Origin: JBEKUY01 sp049514555 | Lineage (GTDB): Bacteria; Acidobacteriota; Terriglobia; Acidiferrales; UBA7541 | Assembly (NCBI GenBank): GCA_049514555.1 | Contig: JBEKUY010000005.1 | Location: 124,001 to 188,000 of the forward strand | Direction: 5' to 3' | DNA: 64,000 nt | In this document: positions 24,485-32,778 of the stretch, in pieces | How positions within the stretch are numbered: position 1 is the stretch's first letter | Layout of the letters: the number at the start of each line of letters is the position of its first letter | Translations under genes and position numbers: made by a program | The notes under the pieces: generated by a model | The model's database searches: none | Told to the model about the DNA's origin: nothing | The model's input: only the letters and a program-made list of their open reading frames with translations

Positions 24485-26182
24485 ATGAATGTGACACAAG
24501 TCACATCTGGGCAAGGGGTTGAGGGGTACACTGAGCGGTCCGCGGGGGTGGTTTCCTTGAACGAACTGTTCGCCGGGGCGAAGAACGAAGAGGGCCTGAC
24601 GCACCCATGGTTGATCGCCGCCACGGTGGTCATCGCGGTCTTCATGGAAGTGCTCGACACGAGCATTGCCAACGTCGCGCTGCCGCATATCGCGGGCAAT
24701 CTTTCGGCCGGGGTGGACGAGAGCACGTGGGTGCTCACGAGCTATCTCGTGGCCAACGCCATCGTGCTGCCGCTGAGCGGTTGGTTTTCGATGCTGTTCG
24801 GGCGCAAGCGGTTCTACATGACTTGCGTGGCGCTGTTCACCATGAGCTCTTTTGCTTGCGGTCTGGCGCCGAACCTCGGCATACTGGTCTTCTTCCGCAT
24901 TCTCCAGGGCGCCGGTGGCGGCGCGCTCCAGCCTGTATCACAAGCCATCCTCGTGGAGAGTTTCCCTCACCAGAAGCGGGGGATGGCCATGGCGATGTTC
25001 GGCATGGGAGTGGTCGTGGCGCCGATCATCGGCCCTACGCTCGGTGGGTGGCTCACGGACAACTACAGTTGGCGGTGGATCTTCCTGATCAACATTCCCG
25101 TCGGCGTGTTGTCGCTCTTGATGACCAAGTGGCTGATCTTCGACCCGCCATACCTCAAGCGCAAGACGTTCGCCACCGGGCTCAAGATCGACTACATCGG
25201 AATCGGTTTGCTGAGTGTGGGGCTTGGCTTCCTCCAGGTGGTGCTGGACAAGGGAGAACGCGAGGACTGGCTCAGCGCACACTTCATCGTGGGGTGCGCG
25301 GTCCTGACGGTAATCGGGTTGGTGGGAGCACTGATTTGGGAGCTTCATTCGAAAGATCCAGCGGTGGATTTCCGCTTGTTCAAAGACCGGAATCTAGGCG
25401 TGGCGACGTTTACGATGTTCATGCTGGGGGTCACGCTCTACGGCAGTACGATGCTGTTGCCTTTCTTCCTCCAGATCCTGATGGGCTACACGGCCATGCA
25501 AAGCGGGCTGGCACTTTCGGTCGGCGGACTCGTCGTCTTGATATGCCTGCCAATCGTGGGGCGGCTGTTGGTCAGGGTTGAGCCGCGCTGGCTGGTGATC
25601 TTTGGAGTGCTGGTTGTCTCGATGTCGCTCTTTCACATGGCGCACTTCAATTTGGACATCGATTTTCGAACGGCGATGATGGCCCGCGTCTATCAGAGCG
25701 CCGGAATGGCGTTTCTGTTTGTACCGATCAACGTGATGGCGTTCGCGTTCTTGGCAAAGAGCAAAGTCAATAATGCGACCGGGCTGATCAATCTCGCGAG
25801 AAACGTCGGCGGGAGCGTCGGAATCGCGATGGTGACGACGTTGCTGGCGCGGCGGACGCAGTTCCACCAGAGCATCCTCGTCGGCCATATGACACCGTTT
25901 GACGGCAGCTACCGGGCGGCGCTGGCGGGCGCGACCCAGGCCTTGATGGCGGGAGGCTCGAATCTCACGCAGGCCACCGGCCAGGCCCAGGCCCTGCTGT
26001 ACGGAATGCTCCAGCGCCATGCGGCGATGCTGGCTTTTGCGGACGACTTCTGGCTGATGGGAATCGCCTTCCTGGTCATCATTCCGCTGATGTTCCTGAT
26101 GAAGAAGAGCAGGCACCACACGGGTGAGGAATCAAGCTTGGAGGTTCTTCCTGAAGGGGACGAAACGGCGGGGCAAGGCTGA
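24485..26182 (+). CDS. DHA2-family (EmrB/QacA-type) MFS drug exporter
   Basis: 565 residues with about 14 transmembrane segments beginning near residue 40 (LIAATVVIAVFMEVLDTSIA). Motif A-like LFGRKRFYM and motif C-like GPTLGGWLTDNYSWRWIF identify the DHA2 group. The D-x-x-x-x-x-W pattern in the first helix region is intact (LDTSIANVALPHIAG). Known role: proton-driven export of hydrophobic drugs, often with a periplasmic adaptor (EmrA) and TolC. No EmrA gene lies beside it. It has a cytosolic N-terminal extension of about 38 residues. The start is divergent from the GH27 gene, 128 bases away. Confidence 0.92.
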   Translation: MNVTQVTSGQGVEGYTERSAGVVSLNELFAGAKNEEGLTHPWLIAATVVIAVFMEVLDTSIANVALPHIAGNLSAGVDESTWVLTSYLVANAIVLPLSGWFSMLFGRKRFYMTCVALFTMSSFACGLAPNLGILVFFRILQGAGGGALQPVSQAILVESFPHQKRGMAMAMFGMGVVVAPIIGPTLGGWLTDNYSWRWIFLINIPVGVLSLLMTKWLIFDPPYLKRKTFATGLKIDYIGIGLLSVGLGFLQVVLDKGEREDWLSAHFIVGCAVLTVIGLVGALIWELHSKDPAVDFRLFKDRNLGVATFTMFMLGVTLYGSTMLLPFFLQILMGYTAMQSGLALSVGGLVVLICLPIVGRLLVRVEPRWLVIFGVLVVSMSLFHMAHFNLDIDFRTAMMARVYQSAGMAFLFVPINVMAFAFLAKSKVNNATGLINLARNVGGSVGIAMVTTLLARRTQFHQSILVGHMTPFDGSYRAALAGATQALMAGGSNLTQATGQAQALLYGMLQRHAAMLAFADDFWLMGIAFLVIIPLMFLMKKSRHHTGEESSLEVLPEGDETAGQG

Positions 26183-26230
26183 ATCGAGGCCTTGAGGCGC
26201 GAATCACCGTGCTCGGATGATCCGGTTCCC

Positions 26231-26740
26231 TCAAATGTCCGTCCAGTCTTGCGCGCGCACCTGCTGCGGCTCCGGCTTGGTGCGCCTCAATTGCCAGAGC
26301 AGATAAATAGACCCCGCGAGCAGGAGGGGTGAAGAATAAAAGCCCGGCATGGGGCGCGCGAAATGCACTGAGGCGACGAGGCCGCGTCCGAAGATCGTTC
26401 CGGCAGTGTGGCTCAAGCCGTTCGCGAGCATAATGATCGCGAAGATGTATGCGATGGGCCGCATCCACCGCGCCCCGCGGAAGACAAAGGGGGACACGGC
26501 GAGGAGCAGCACGATGGCGATCACCAGTCCTGAGAGCCAGACCCTGAAAGTGAACACCGGCATGGGCCACCAGGGAAAGCGCCCACGCAGAGCGATGATC
26601 GTAGGGTTGTAAACGCCCAGGAAGTTGGTGAGCGCCTCATCGGTTACGTGAAGCGCCAGGGCAATGCAGAGCAATACCCAGGCAAGCCCCAATCTTGAGT
26701 GCCGGCCGGGCGGGAGCGGCAGGGTTGCATTCGGGGTCAT
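26231..26740 (-). CDS. HXXEE-like multi-pass membrane protein
   Basis: 169 residues with four to five hydrophobic segments. An H-x-x-D-E motif (HVTDEALTNF, near residue 31) and a second signature ANGLSHTAGTIFGRG followed by PGFYSSPLLL match the layout of HXXEE-domain proteins, whose function is not established. The E/D substitution in the first motif lowers the certainty. It is divergent from, and not obviously linked to, the small basic protein gene at 26.8 kb. Confidence 0.55.
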   Translation of the reverse strand: MTPNATLPLPPGRHSRLGLAWVLLCIALALHVTDEALTNFLGVYNPTIIALRGRFPWWPMPVFTFRVWLSGLVIAIVLLLAVSPFVFRGARWMRPIAYIFAIIMLANGLSHTAGTIFGRGLVASVHFARPMPGFYSSPLLLAGSIYLLWQLRRTKPEPQQVRAQDWTDI

Positions 26741-26839
26741 GTTGTCAGCTCCTTCTCGTGACTGCTGGCCTTAGATGGCAATGCGTGCGTATGCTAGCAG
26801 GGATACTGGGACAGGCAAGAGGCGTTTTGCCGGTGGCCG

Positions 26840-26998
26840 ATGGCGAGAAAGAAACGGAGTGAGTTCCGCGCTGGGGTGGAGGCACGACGCCGCGCGCGCC
26901 GGGCTGCAGGATTGCCTCCGGCGGAGAAGATTGTCCCCGACAAGAGGAAGAAACCGCCGCGACACCGGAAGAAGTGGCTGGAAACTGAAGTTCTCTGA
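26840..26998 (+). CDS. Small very basic hypothetical protein
   Basis: 52 residues from ATG at 26840. The sequence is dominated by Lys and Arg (MARKKRSEFRAGVEARRRAR, then KIVPDKRKKPPRHRKKWLE) and contains no Cys. Composition resembles small nucleic-acid-binding or ribosome-associated proteins, but no family is recognised. It falls in the 300-base gap between the HXXEE gene and the peroxiredoxin gene. There is no strong Shine-Dalgarno, so it is supported mainly by non-random composition and a clean stop. Confidence 0.45.
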   Translation: MARKKRSEFRAGVEARRRARRAAGLPPAEKIVPDKRKKPPRHRKKWLETEVL

Positions 26999-27038
26999 GT
27001 CTGGGCGCAGGTCCCGACCGGACCTAGTTCTTGGACCC

Positions 27039-27533
27039 TCAACCGGGCTTGTAGGCAGGAATCACTTCGTCCCGGCGGAAGAGCGGCTCGAGCGGGATCT
27101 GTCTTCGCCCCGCCAGCTCTTTGGCGATGGCTTCGAGATCGGCCTTGTCAAAACCCACGCAACTGATTTTCGCTTTGCCGCCGGGTTCGACCAGGAAAAC
27201 GGTCGGCACATTGGTCAAGCCGTAGTCGTTCGAGACGGGATAGCCGCGTTCATCGAGGAAGACGGGGAAGGTGACGCCGTACTCGGCGCAGAAATCCTTC
27301 GTGTCGCGAGCGTTGTCTTGCGAGATTCCCCAAAACATCACACCCTCGGCGCCGTATTTCTCGTGCAGGCGCTCGAGGAAGGGAAACGTGAACTGGCAGA
27401 CCGGGCAGGAGACTTTGAAAAATGCCAAGACGACCGGTCCCCTCTTGAGTGCCTCGGCCAGAGAATATTTCTCTCCGCTCGTGCTCGTGAGCGTGAACTT
27501 CGGCGCGGGCTTGCCTGCGGTAATTTTGGTCAT
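27039..27533 (-). CDS. Peroxiredoxin/TlpA-like thiol redox protein
   Basis: 164 residues from the ATG at 27533, five bases after the upstream gene's stop. The thioredoxin-fold domain carries the redox motif VSCPVCQF (Cys43, Cys46) plus GKPAPKFTLTSTSGEKYSLA, VVLAFFKVSC and the cis-Pro segment TNVPTVFLVEPGG. The CxxC arrangement fits TlpA/ResA-type or AhpC-TSA-like disulfide chemistry. No signal peptide is present, so it should be cytosolic. It forms an operon with the VWA and AAA+ genes, a hint of a redox or cofactor link to that pair. Confidence 0.82.
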   Translation of the reverse strand: MTKITAGKPAPKFTLTSTSGEKYSLAEALKRGPVVLAFFKVSCPVCQFTFPFLERLHEKYGAEGVMFWGISQDNARDTKDFCAEYGVTFPVFLDERGYPVSNDYGLTNVPTVFLVEPGGKAKISCVGFDKADLEAIAKELAGRRQIPLEPLFRRDEVIPAYKPG

Positions 27534-27538
27534 CGGCT

Positions 27539-28810
27539 TCAGTGAATCTGGCGCGTCTTGCGATTGACGTAATCCATCAATAGGTACCGGCCGAGAGTGT
27601 ACGGCGTCGTGAAGTAGGCCTTGCCGCGGCACATCTCGGTGACCTTCTGAACAAAGTGTACCAGGCTATAGTCGCTCGCGAGCATAAACGTATTGATCAG
27701 GATGCCCGCACGCTTGCACTTGTTCACTTCTTCGAGCGTCTGCGACACGACGAAGGGGTCCAGCCCAAAGGCGTTCTTGTAGATGCGCCCGTCTTCCAGG
27801 GTCAGGGCGGAAGGTTTTCCGTCGGTGATCATCACGATCTGGCGCATATCCTTCTTCTGGCGCTGCAGGATGCGGCGCGCCAGGCGCAGCCCTTCGCGTG
27901 TGTTCGTGTAGTACGGACCCACCTGCACCCGCGCCAGCTCCGCGACGGGCACCTCTTCGGCGCTGTCGTGAAAAAGGACGAGGCTCAGGGAATCGCCCGG
28001 GTACTGGGTGCGGATCAGTTGCGAGAGCGCCAAGGCCACCTTCTTCGCCGGCGTAAAGCGATCCTCGCCGTACAAGATCATGCTGTGGCTGCAGTCGAGC
28101 ATCAGCACCGTGGCGCAGGAGCTCTGATACTCGCACTGATGAACCATGAGGTCCGGATAGTCGAGCTGGATGGGCACGCGGGCGCCTTCGCGGCGAACGG
28201 CGTTGAACAGCGTGGCGCTGACGTCCAGGTTCACGGTATCGCCGAACTCGTAGGCGCGCGAAGCCCCGCCCGACTCCACTCCCGTGGCCAGATCCCGCGT
28301 GTCGTGCCGGCCGAAGCTGCTCTTTCCGAAGGAGGCCAGAAGATCGCGCAGCGTCTTGTAGCCGAGAAAATCGATGGTCTTGTCGGTGATCTCAAAACGC
28401 GTTTCGGTGTCCCGTTCGCGGGCTTGACCGGTTTGGCCCAGAGCGCTCTGCCCGGGTGGCGGCGCCACGTGTGGCTGCGGGTCGATGTAGCCCTCCTGAG
28501 CCATGCGCTCGATAATCTGCTCGATCAGCTCGCGCACCTGCTTTTTGTCGAGGGCTCCGGGATTCTGGAGGAGCTTGCGCATCTCTTCGGAGAGGGTTTC
28601 GTTAGGAAAGAGGTCACCCTCCTCGAGCGCCTGGAGAACGGCCTGGCGAAGCGCCTCCATCGTCCGTTCGGGATCGTATTCCGAGAGGCCGTAGAACTGC
28701 GACTCGAAGCCGCTCCGCAGGAAGAAATCGGAGAGCCGGCGCATCAGCTCTTCGAGGTCCACGGCGTCGGCGGGCTCGCCGGTGTATTTTCCGTAGCGAA
28801 TAATCTTCAT
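27539..28810 (-). CDS. VWA-domain protein (CoxE/ChlD-like)
   Basis: 423 residues. The C-terminal half is a von Willebrand A domain with a MIDAS motif DCSHS in VLMLDCSHSM, a second metal residue region near YTNTREGLRLARRIL and the MITDGKPSALT strand. The N-terminal 180 residues are helical and charged. Such proteins pair with MoxR/ChlI-type AAA+ ATPases in metal-insertion or complex-assembly systems; here the partner gene is 10 bases upstream. The target complex is not identifiable. The gene ends five bases before the peroxiredoxin start. Confidence 0.85.
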   Translation of the reverse strand: MKIIRYGKYTGEPADAVDLEELMRRLSDFFLRSGFESQFYGLSEYDPERTMEALRQAVLQALEEGDLFPNETLSEEMRKLLQNPGALDKKQVRELIEQIIERMAQEGYIDPQPHVAPPPGQSALGQTGQARERDTETRFEITDKTIDFLGYKTLRDLLASFGKSSFGRHDTRDLATGVESGGASRAYEFGDTVNLDVSATLFNAVRREGARVPIQLDYPDLMVHQCEYQSSCATVLMLDCSHSMILYGEDRFTPAKKVALALSQLIRTQYPGDSLSLVLFHDSAEEVPVAELARVQVGPYYTNTREGLRLARRILQRQKKDMRQIVMITDGKPSALTLEDGRIYKNAFGLDPFVVSQTLEEVNKCKRAGILINTFMLASDYSLVHFVQKVTEMCRGKAYFTTPYTLGRYLLMDYVNRKTRQIH

Positions 28811-28820
28811 GGGCAGGCGC

Positions 28821-30332
28821 TCAGTTGAACTGCCTCTTGGGCCGGGCAGGCGGCTCGCGCTGTTCGGTTGGACGGGGTTTCTCGGCGTGATAGCCGCGCT
28901 CCTCGCTGCGGCCGATGCGCCGATGCGCCCAGAGTCCTTCCAGAATGAACTCTCCGGCAGACACGGTTTGTCCCGCGCTCATTCGTTTCGAGGACTCATC
29001 GCCTCCGAGCCGCGCCGTGTTCTCGAGCAAACCCTCGATTTCTTCGAGTTGCCGCAGCGCCTCCCGGGCGGGACTCATTTCCTGGAGCTTTAATTCGCCG
29101 CCGTTCTCAAACCACTGAATGACCGGCTGTACATTGGCGCCCGCCAGGTATTTTGTGAACACTTTGCCAACCGCCGCGCGAATGAGCTCGCGGGCGACGG
29201 TATCCGCGCCGCGGAGTTCGCCTTCATACTCGAGCTCGATTTTTCCGGTGATGGCGGGCAAGGCTGCATAGACGTCGGCAATGCGCGCAATCGCGGAGGG
29301 CTCGCTGTTCCGCGCGGCGCGCTGCTCGGCGTTGCTCACGACGCTTTCGAGGCTGGTGATCGGCAGGCGCTGGCTCACGCCCGAGCGGTGGTCCACGCGC
29401 TTATCGTTGCGCGCCTGGAAAGCAATCTCCTCGATGACCTCGCGCAAGTATCCCGGCACCTCCGCTTGCCGGCTCCCATCGCGCGAGGTCCAGGCCTCTT
29501 GAGCGGTGATGGCCATTCCTTCTTCCACCGTGGCCGGATAATGAGTGCGAATCTCGGCGCCGACGCGGTCCTTGAGCGGCGTGATGATCTTGCCGCGCGC
29601 GGTGTAATCCTCCGGGTTGGCGGTAAACACCAGAAGCACGTCGAGGGGCAGGCGCAACGGGTAGCCCTTAATCTGGACGTCGCCTTCTTGCATGATATTG
29701 AAGAGGCCGACCTGAATTTTGCCGGCCAGGTCGGGCAACTCGTTGATGGCGAAAATGCCGCGATTCGCGCGGGGAAGCAGTCCATAGTGGATGGTCAACT
29801 CATCGGAGAGATCGCGGCCACCGCGCGCGGCGCGAATGGGGTCCACGTCGCCTAGGATGTCGGCGATGGTCACGTCCGGCGTGGCCAGCTTCTCGACGTA
29901 TCGCTGCTCGCGGGAAAGCCAGGCAATGGGGGCATCCTCTCCGTCGGCAGCGAGCCGTTCGCGGCAAGCGCGGCAGATGGGACGCAGCGGATTGTCGTTG
30001 ATCTCGCAACCCTCCAAGACGGGGATTTCTTCATCGAGGAAGCGCGCGAGGCCGCGCAAGATGCGGCTCTTCGCTTGTCCGCGCAGTCCCAGCAAGACAA
30101 AGTTGTGCCGCGCGAGGATGGCATTGATGATTTGCGGCACGACCGTGTCGTCGTAACCGTGAACGCCGGGAAACAGCGGCTGCTTCGCCGCCAGCGCGCG
30201 CAGCAGGTTCTCGCGCATTTCGTCCTTCACGCTGCGGCGGAGCTTTGCCAAGTCGTAGCTCTTGGCGTGCTTGAGCGCTCCGAGCGTGGAAGGCCTCTCT
30301 TGGACTGGCACACTGCTGGCTGAACCGGTCAT
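28821..30332 (-). CDS. AAA+ ATPase of the ChlI/MoxR-like class
   Basis: 503 residues. Walker A is the variant GLRGQAKS (FVLLGLRGQAKSRILRGLA), Walker B lies in RGIFAINELPDL, and sensor-1 is in LVFTANPEDYTARG. A Cys-rich insert (CEINDNPLRPICRACRERL) near residues 110-130 is unusual and may bind metal. The start at 30332 has GGGGGAAG just upstream; an alternative ATG at 30344 lacks one. A TATAAT-type -10 element lies at 30368-30373. It is first in a three-gene operon with the VWA and peroxiredoxin genes. Family role: ATP-driven remodelling with the VWA partner, often for metal cofactor insertion. Confidence 0.87.
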   Translation of the reverse strand: MTGSASSVPVQERPSTLGALKHAKSYDLAKLRRSVKDEMRENLLRALAAKQPLFPGVHGYDDTVVPQIINAILARHNFVLLGLRGQAKSRILRGLARFLDEEIPVLEGCEINDNPLRPICRACRERLAADGEDAPIAWLSREQRYVEKLATPDVTIADILGDVDPIRAARGGRDLSDELTIHYGLLPRANRGIFAINELPDLAGKIQVGLFNIMQEGDVQIKGYPLRLPLDVLLVFTANPEDYTARGKIITPLKDRVGAEIRTHYPATVEEGMAITAQEAWTSRDGSRQAEVPGYLREVIEEIAFQARNDKRVDHRSGVSQRLPITSLESVVSNAEQRAARNSEPSAIARIADVYAALPAITGKIELEYEGELRGADTVARELIRAAVGKVFTKYLAGANVQPVIQWFENGGELKLQEMSPAREALRQLEEIEGLLENTARLGGDESSKRMSAGQTVSAGEFILEGLWAHRRIGRSEERGYHAEKPRPTEQREPPARPKRQFN

Positions 30333-30421
30333 CTTCCCCCGCATGCGCGCGTTGCGCGCCCCTCTTCATTATAGATGAAGCTGCAAGCTCCGCCGTTGCG
30401 TCTCCGGCGGGCAGCCCGGAA

Positions 30422-31042
30422 TCAATTCGCCGGGTGGCCGTTGCCGCCGGCCCTCTTTCGCAGCCGGCGCGCATTTACAAGCTCCTCCGCCCAGCCGCGC
30501 AGATAGCGCACCAAGCGCTTCTGGCGCTCAGGTTCACTGCGCAGTTCCAGCAATTGCTGCTTCCACAGCAGGTCGATCGGCAGAGCGCCGGCCACGAGAT
30601 AGGCCGCGCTCACCCGTTGGTCCACCTCAATCGCGGGCGGCGGTTCGCTGGACATCAGGACGCAACAGGCTTCGTACAATTCGACCAGCTCTTTCTGGAT
30701 CTCTTCTTCCGGCGGGTCGCGGTCGTCCAGGAGATACTCGACGTCGGCCTCCGCCAGCGGGTTTTCGTTGAATACCTCGTTCACGCGGAAAGGCGCGCGG
30801 CCGGAGGTTTCGATGTCCAGTCGGCCGTCGTCATAGCGTTTCACCACCTCGGTGATTTCGGCGGTACAGCCCACGTGGACCATGCCTTTGGGCGTCGCCA
30901 GCACAACGCCGAATTCCGATCGCTCCTCCAGACAGCGTTTGACCATGCCTCGGTAGCGCGGCTCAAAAATGTGCAGAGGCAGGCTGGCGCGAGGGAGGAG
31001 AACCACTTTCAATGGGAACAATGGAATGCGGCGCGACTGCAT
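30422..31042 (-). CDS. LON-domain (PUA-like) protein
   Basis: 206 residues from ATG at 31042 with GGGGGAAC as ribosome site. An N-terminal LON substrate-binding domain spans about 1-115: RIPLFPLKVVLLPRASLPLH, then IFEPRYRGMVKRCLEE, FGVVLATPKGMVHVGCTAEI. A helical C-terminal part follows (about 120-205). The AAA+ and protease domains of Lon are absent, as in the YcjX-adjacent and Ufm-like LON-only proteins of many bacteria. The function is presumed substrate or adaptor binding, not proteolysis. Its stop is 90 bases before the AAA+ gene start on the same strand, so both may share a transcript. Confidence 0.85.
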   Translation of the reverse strand: MQSRRIPLFPLKVVLLPRASLPLHIFEPRYRGMVKRCLEERSEFGVVLATPKGMVHVGCTAEITEVVKRYDDGRLDIETSGRAPFRVNEVFNENPLAEADVEYLLDDRDPPEEEIQKELVELYEACCVLMSSEPPPAIEVDQRVSAAYLVAGALPIDLLWKQQLLELRSEPERQKRLVRYLRGWAEELVNARRLRKRAGGNGHPAN

Positions 31043-31146
31043 GGTTCCCCCCTTCAATGGTACCAGAGATGGGAAGGCGCGGGCGGCGGAGGGAACTACT
31101 GTCCCAAGATGAACGAACGCGAGCGCGGAAAGAATATCGTTCCCAC

Positions 31147-31470
31147 TCAGGCAAGGTCGGTCAGGAGGGTCTCCATCTCCGAGCGGGCGTGCTGGTCGCC
31201 GCGCTTATGCGCGACGATCACGCCGGCGGAGAGCACGCGGCGCGCTTCGTCGCGCCGGGACTGCCCCGCGAGGAACTGCCCGAATTGGAGGTAGGCGGGC
31301 ACATAGTCAGGATTCGCCTCGATTAGCTTGCGGAAGTGTTCCTCGGCGGCAGGGGCGTCGCCGGCGTTCACGCACTCGAGGGCCAGGCCGTACCGGGAGA
31401 AGGCATCGTCCGGCCGGGCCGCCAAGAACTCCTCGAGCATCTGCCTGCGGCTTTTCTTTTGTTCGCTCAC
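31147..31470 (-). CDS. TPR-repeat protein
   Basis: 107 residues with about two tetratricopeptide repeats (AFSRYGLALECVNAGDAPAAEEHF, then YVPAYLQFGQFLAGQSRRDEA; each only described by its pattern), and no signal peptide. The repeats have the usual W/L-G-A-Y-A-P spacing. Such small TPR proteins act as adaptors between larger proteins. The partner is not evident; the neighbouring LON-domain protein is one candidate from position. It is divergent from the thioesterase gene, 58 bases away. Confidence 0.72.
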   Translation of the reverse strand: MSEQKKSRRQMLEEFLAARPDDAFSRYGLALECVNAGDAPAAEEHFRKLIEANPDYVPAYLQFGQFLAGQSRRDEARRVLSAGVIVAHKRGDQHARSEMETLLTDLA

Positions 31471-31528
31471 GGTCGAATTGCGTATTATAGCGGATTAGGA
31501 CCGGCGGTGAGAGACGCCGGCATTTACG

Positions 31529-32050
31529 ATGCCCAAGCGAAAGCAGCCACGCCGTGCCGAGAGCCGGCTCGCGGGAAGACCGGTGAGCGCGTCGCGCTCG
31601 GAAATGGAAGAGATCGTTCTGCCGGCGGAAACGAATCCTTTGGGGAATATGCTGGGCGGACGGGTGATGCATCTGGTGGACATGGCCGCCGCCGTCGCCG
31701 CGCACCGGCATTCGAACAGCTACGTGGTTACCGTCTCAGTGGACTACCTCGATTTCCGCAACCCGGTGCGTTTGGGCGAGCTCGTCATTCTGAAAGCGCA
31801 AGTGAACCGAGCGTTCCACACGTCGATGGAGATCGGCGTCGATGTGTTCTCCGAGAGTGTGCTTACGGGCGAGCGGAAGCACACCACCAGCGCCTACGTC
31901 ACCTTTGTGGCCATTGACGAGCACACTGGTCAACCGAGGCCCGTTCCCCCGCTCATCTGCAAGACGCCGGAAGAGAAGCGCCGCTACCGTGAGGCCCTCC
32001 ATCGCCGCGAAATACGCCTCGCGCACCGCTCGCGAGGCGCGGCGAGTTAG
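31529..32050 (+). CDS. Acyl-CoA thioesterase, YciA/BACH-like hotdog family
   Basis: 173 residues. The hotdog domain contains LPAETNPLGNMLGGRVMHLV, the family's active-site region (Asn/Asp and Gly-Gly in NMLGGRVMHLVDMA), then YVVTVSVDYLDFRNPVRLGE and TTSAYVTFVAIDE. Known reaction: hydrolysis of acyl-CoA to free fatty acid and CoA in the cytosol. A basic N-terminal extension (about 1-22) precedes the domain. It is monocistronic and convergent with the anti-sigma-like gene. Confidence 0.88.
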   Translation: MPKRKQPRRAESRLAGRPVSASRSEMEEIVLPAETNPLGNMLGGRVMHLVDMAAAVAAHRHSNSYVVTVSVDYLDFRNPVRLGELVILKAQVNRAFHTSMEIGVDVFSESVLTGERKHTTSAYVTFVAIDEHTGQPRPVPPLICKTPEEKRRYREALHRREIRLAHRSRGAAS

Positions 32051-32080
32051 CCGCGCCAGTGCACTTTCCTGGGAGATGAG

Positions 32081-32770
32081 TTACCGGAGGGTTCCGCGCC
32101 AAAGGATTGTTGTCGGCTGCGCGCTGCCGCTCGCAGGCTCATCCGAGATCTCCGTGGCAGCGAGCGCGGATCTCTCCACGAGAGAGCCCGGCACGACGAG
32201 GACGATTGTTCCCTCCGCGTCGGGCCGGAACGTCCCTAAACTGACCGGTTCTGCCCCAGCGGTCCTGGGCACGAGCCAGAGTTGCAGCGCGCGATCCCCC
32301 GCCGGCAGCGGCACTTTCGCCCCCGTCAGGAGAAGCCCGAACCGCGCATTCCAGTACAAATGGACGACCGGCAGCGAAGGTTGCTGCGGCTGCAAGGCAA
32401 ACACGGCGGTGGCCGGATCGGAGAGAATTGCCGCAGCCTGCTGTTCGAGGGCGACCTGCTTGGCCCGTTCCACGAGCCGGCGCTGGTCGGCCAGCGCGCG
32501 TTCCACTTGCGCGTGCAGGGCGATCAACTCCTTCCTTTCCTTGCGAGCCTGAAGTCCCCATGCCACCGAGACACCGGCGATTCCTCCAACCAGAACAATC
32601 ATCCACCAAGGCAAGCGGGTCGTTTGCGCGGCCCGCGCCTCCTGGACCGCGCGGTTGCAGGCGGCGCAGCCGGTCGCCAGATGCTCCTCGAACAAGGCGC
32701 GCTCTTGTTGCGAGAGCGCGCCCCGCGCGTATCGTTCGCATTGCGTTTTGAATTGTTCGCAGCCGCCCAC
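32081..32770 (-). CDS. Anti-sigma-factor-like membrane protein (RskA type)
   Basis: 229 residues from a GTG at 32770, chosen for a GAGG site six bases upstream; this is eight bases after the hemY stop. An N-terminal zinc-binding anti-sigma domain (ERYARGALSQQERALFEEHL, then HLATGCAACNRAV with H and two Cys) is followed by one transmembrane helix near 55-75 (WWMIVLVGGIAGVSVAWGL) and an RskA-like periplasmic domain ending ISDEPASGSAQPTTILWRG. Known role: sequesters an ECF sigma factor. No sigma gene is adjacent; hemY-hemN-hemE lie upstream. Its partner must be elsewhere in the genome. Confidence 0.75.
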   Translation of the reverse strand: MGGCEQFKTQCERYARGALSQQERALFEEHLATGCAACNRAVQEARAAQTTRLPWWMIVLVGGIAGVSVAWGLQARKERKELIALHAQVERALADQRRLVERAKQVALEQQAAAILSDPATAVFALQPQQPSLPVVHLYWNARFGLLLTGAKVPLPAGDRALQLWLVPRTAGAEPVSLGTFRPDAEGTIVLVVPGSLVERSALAATEISDEPASGSAQPTTILWRGTLR

Positions 32771-32778
32771 GCCGTTCC

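Noticed and set aside
27039..27632. Longer start for the peroxiredoxin gene
   Set aside because: It would overlap the VWA gene by about 90 bases and lacks homology; ATG at 27533 is right after the upstream stop.
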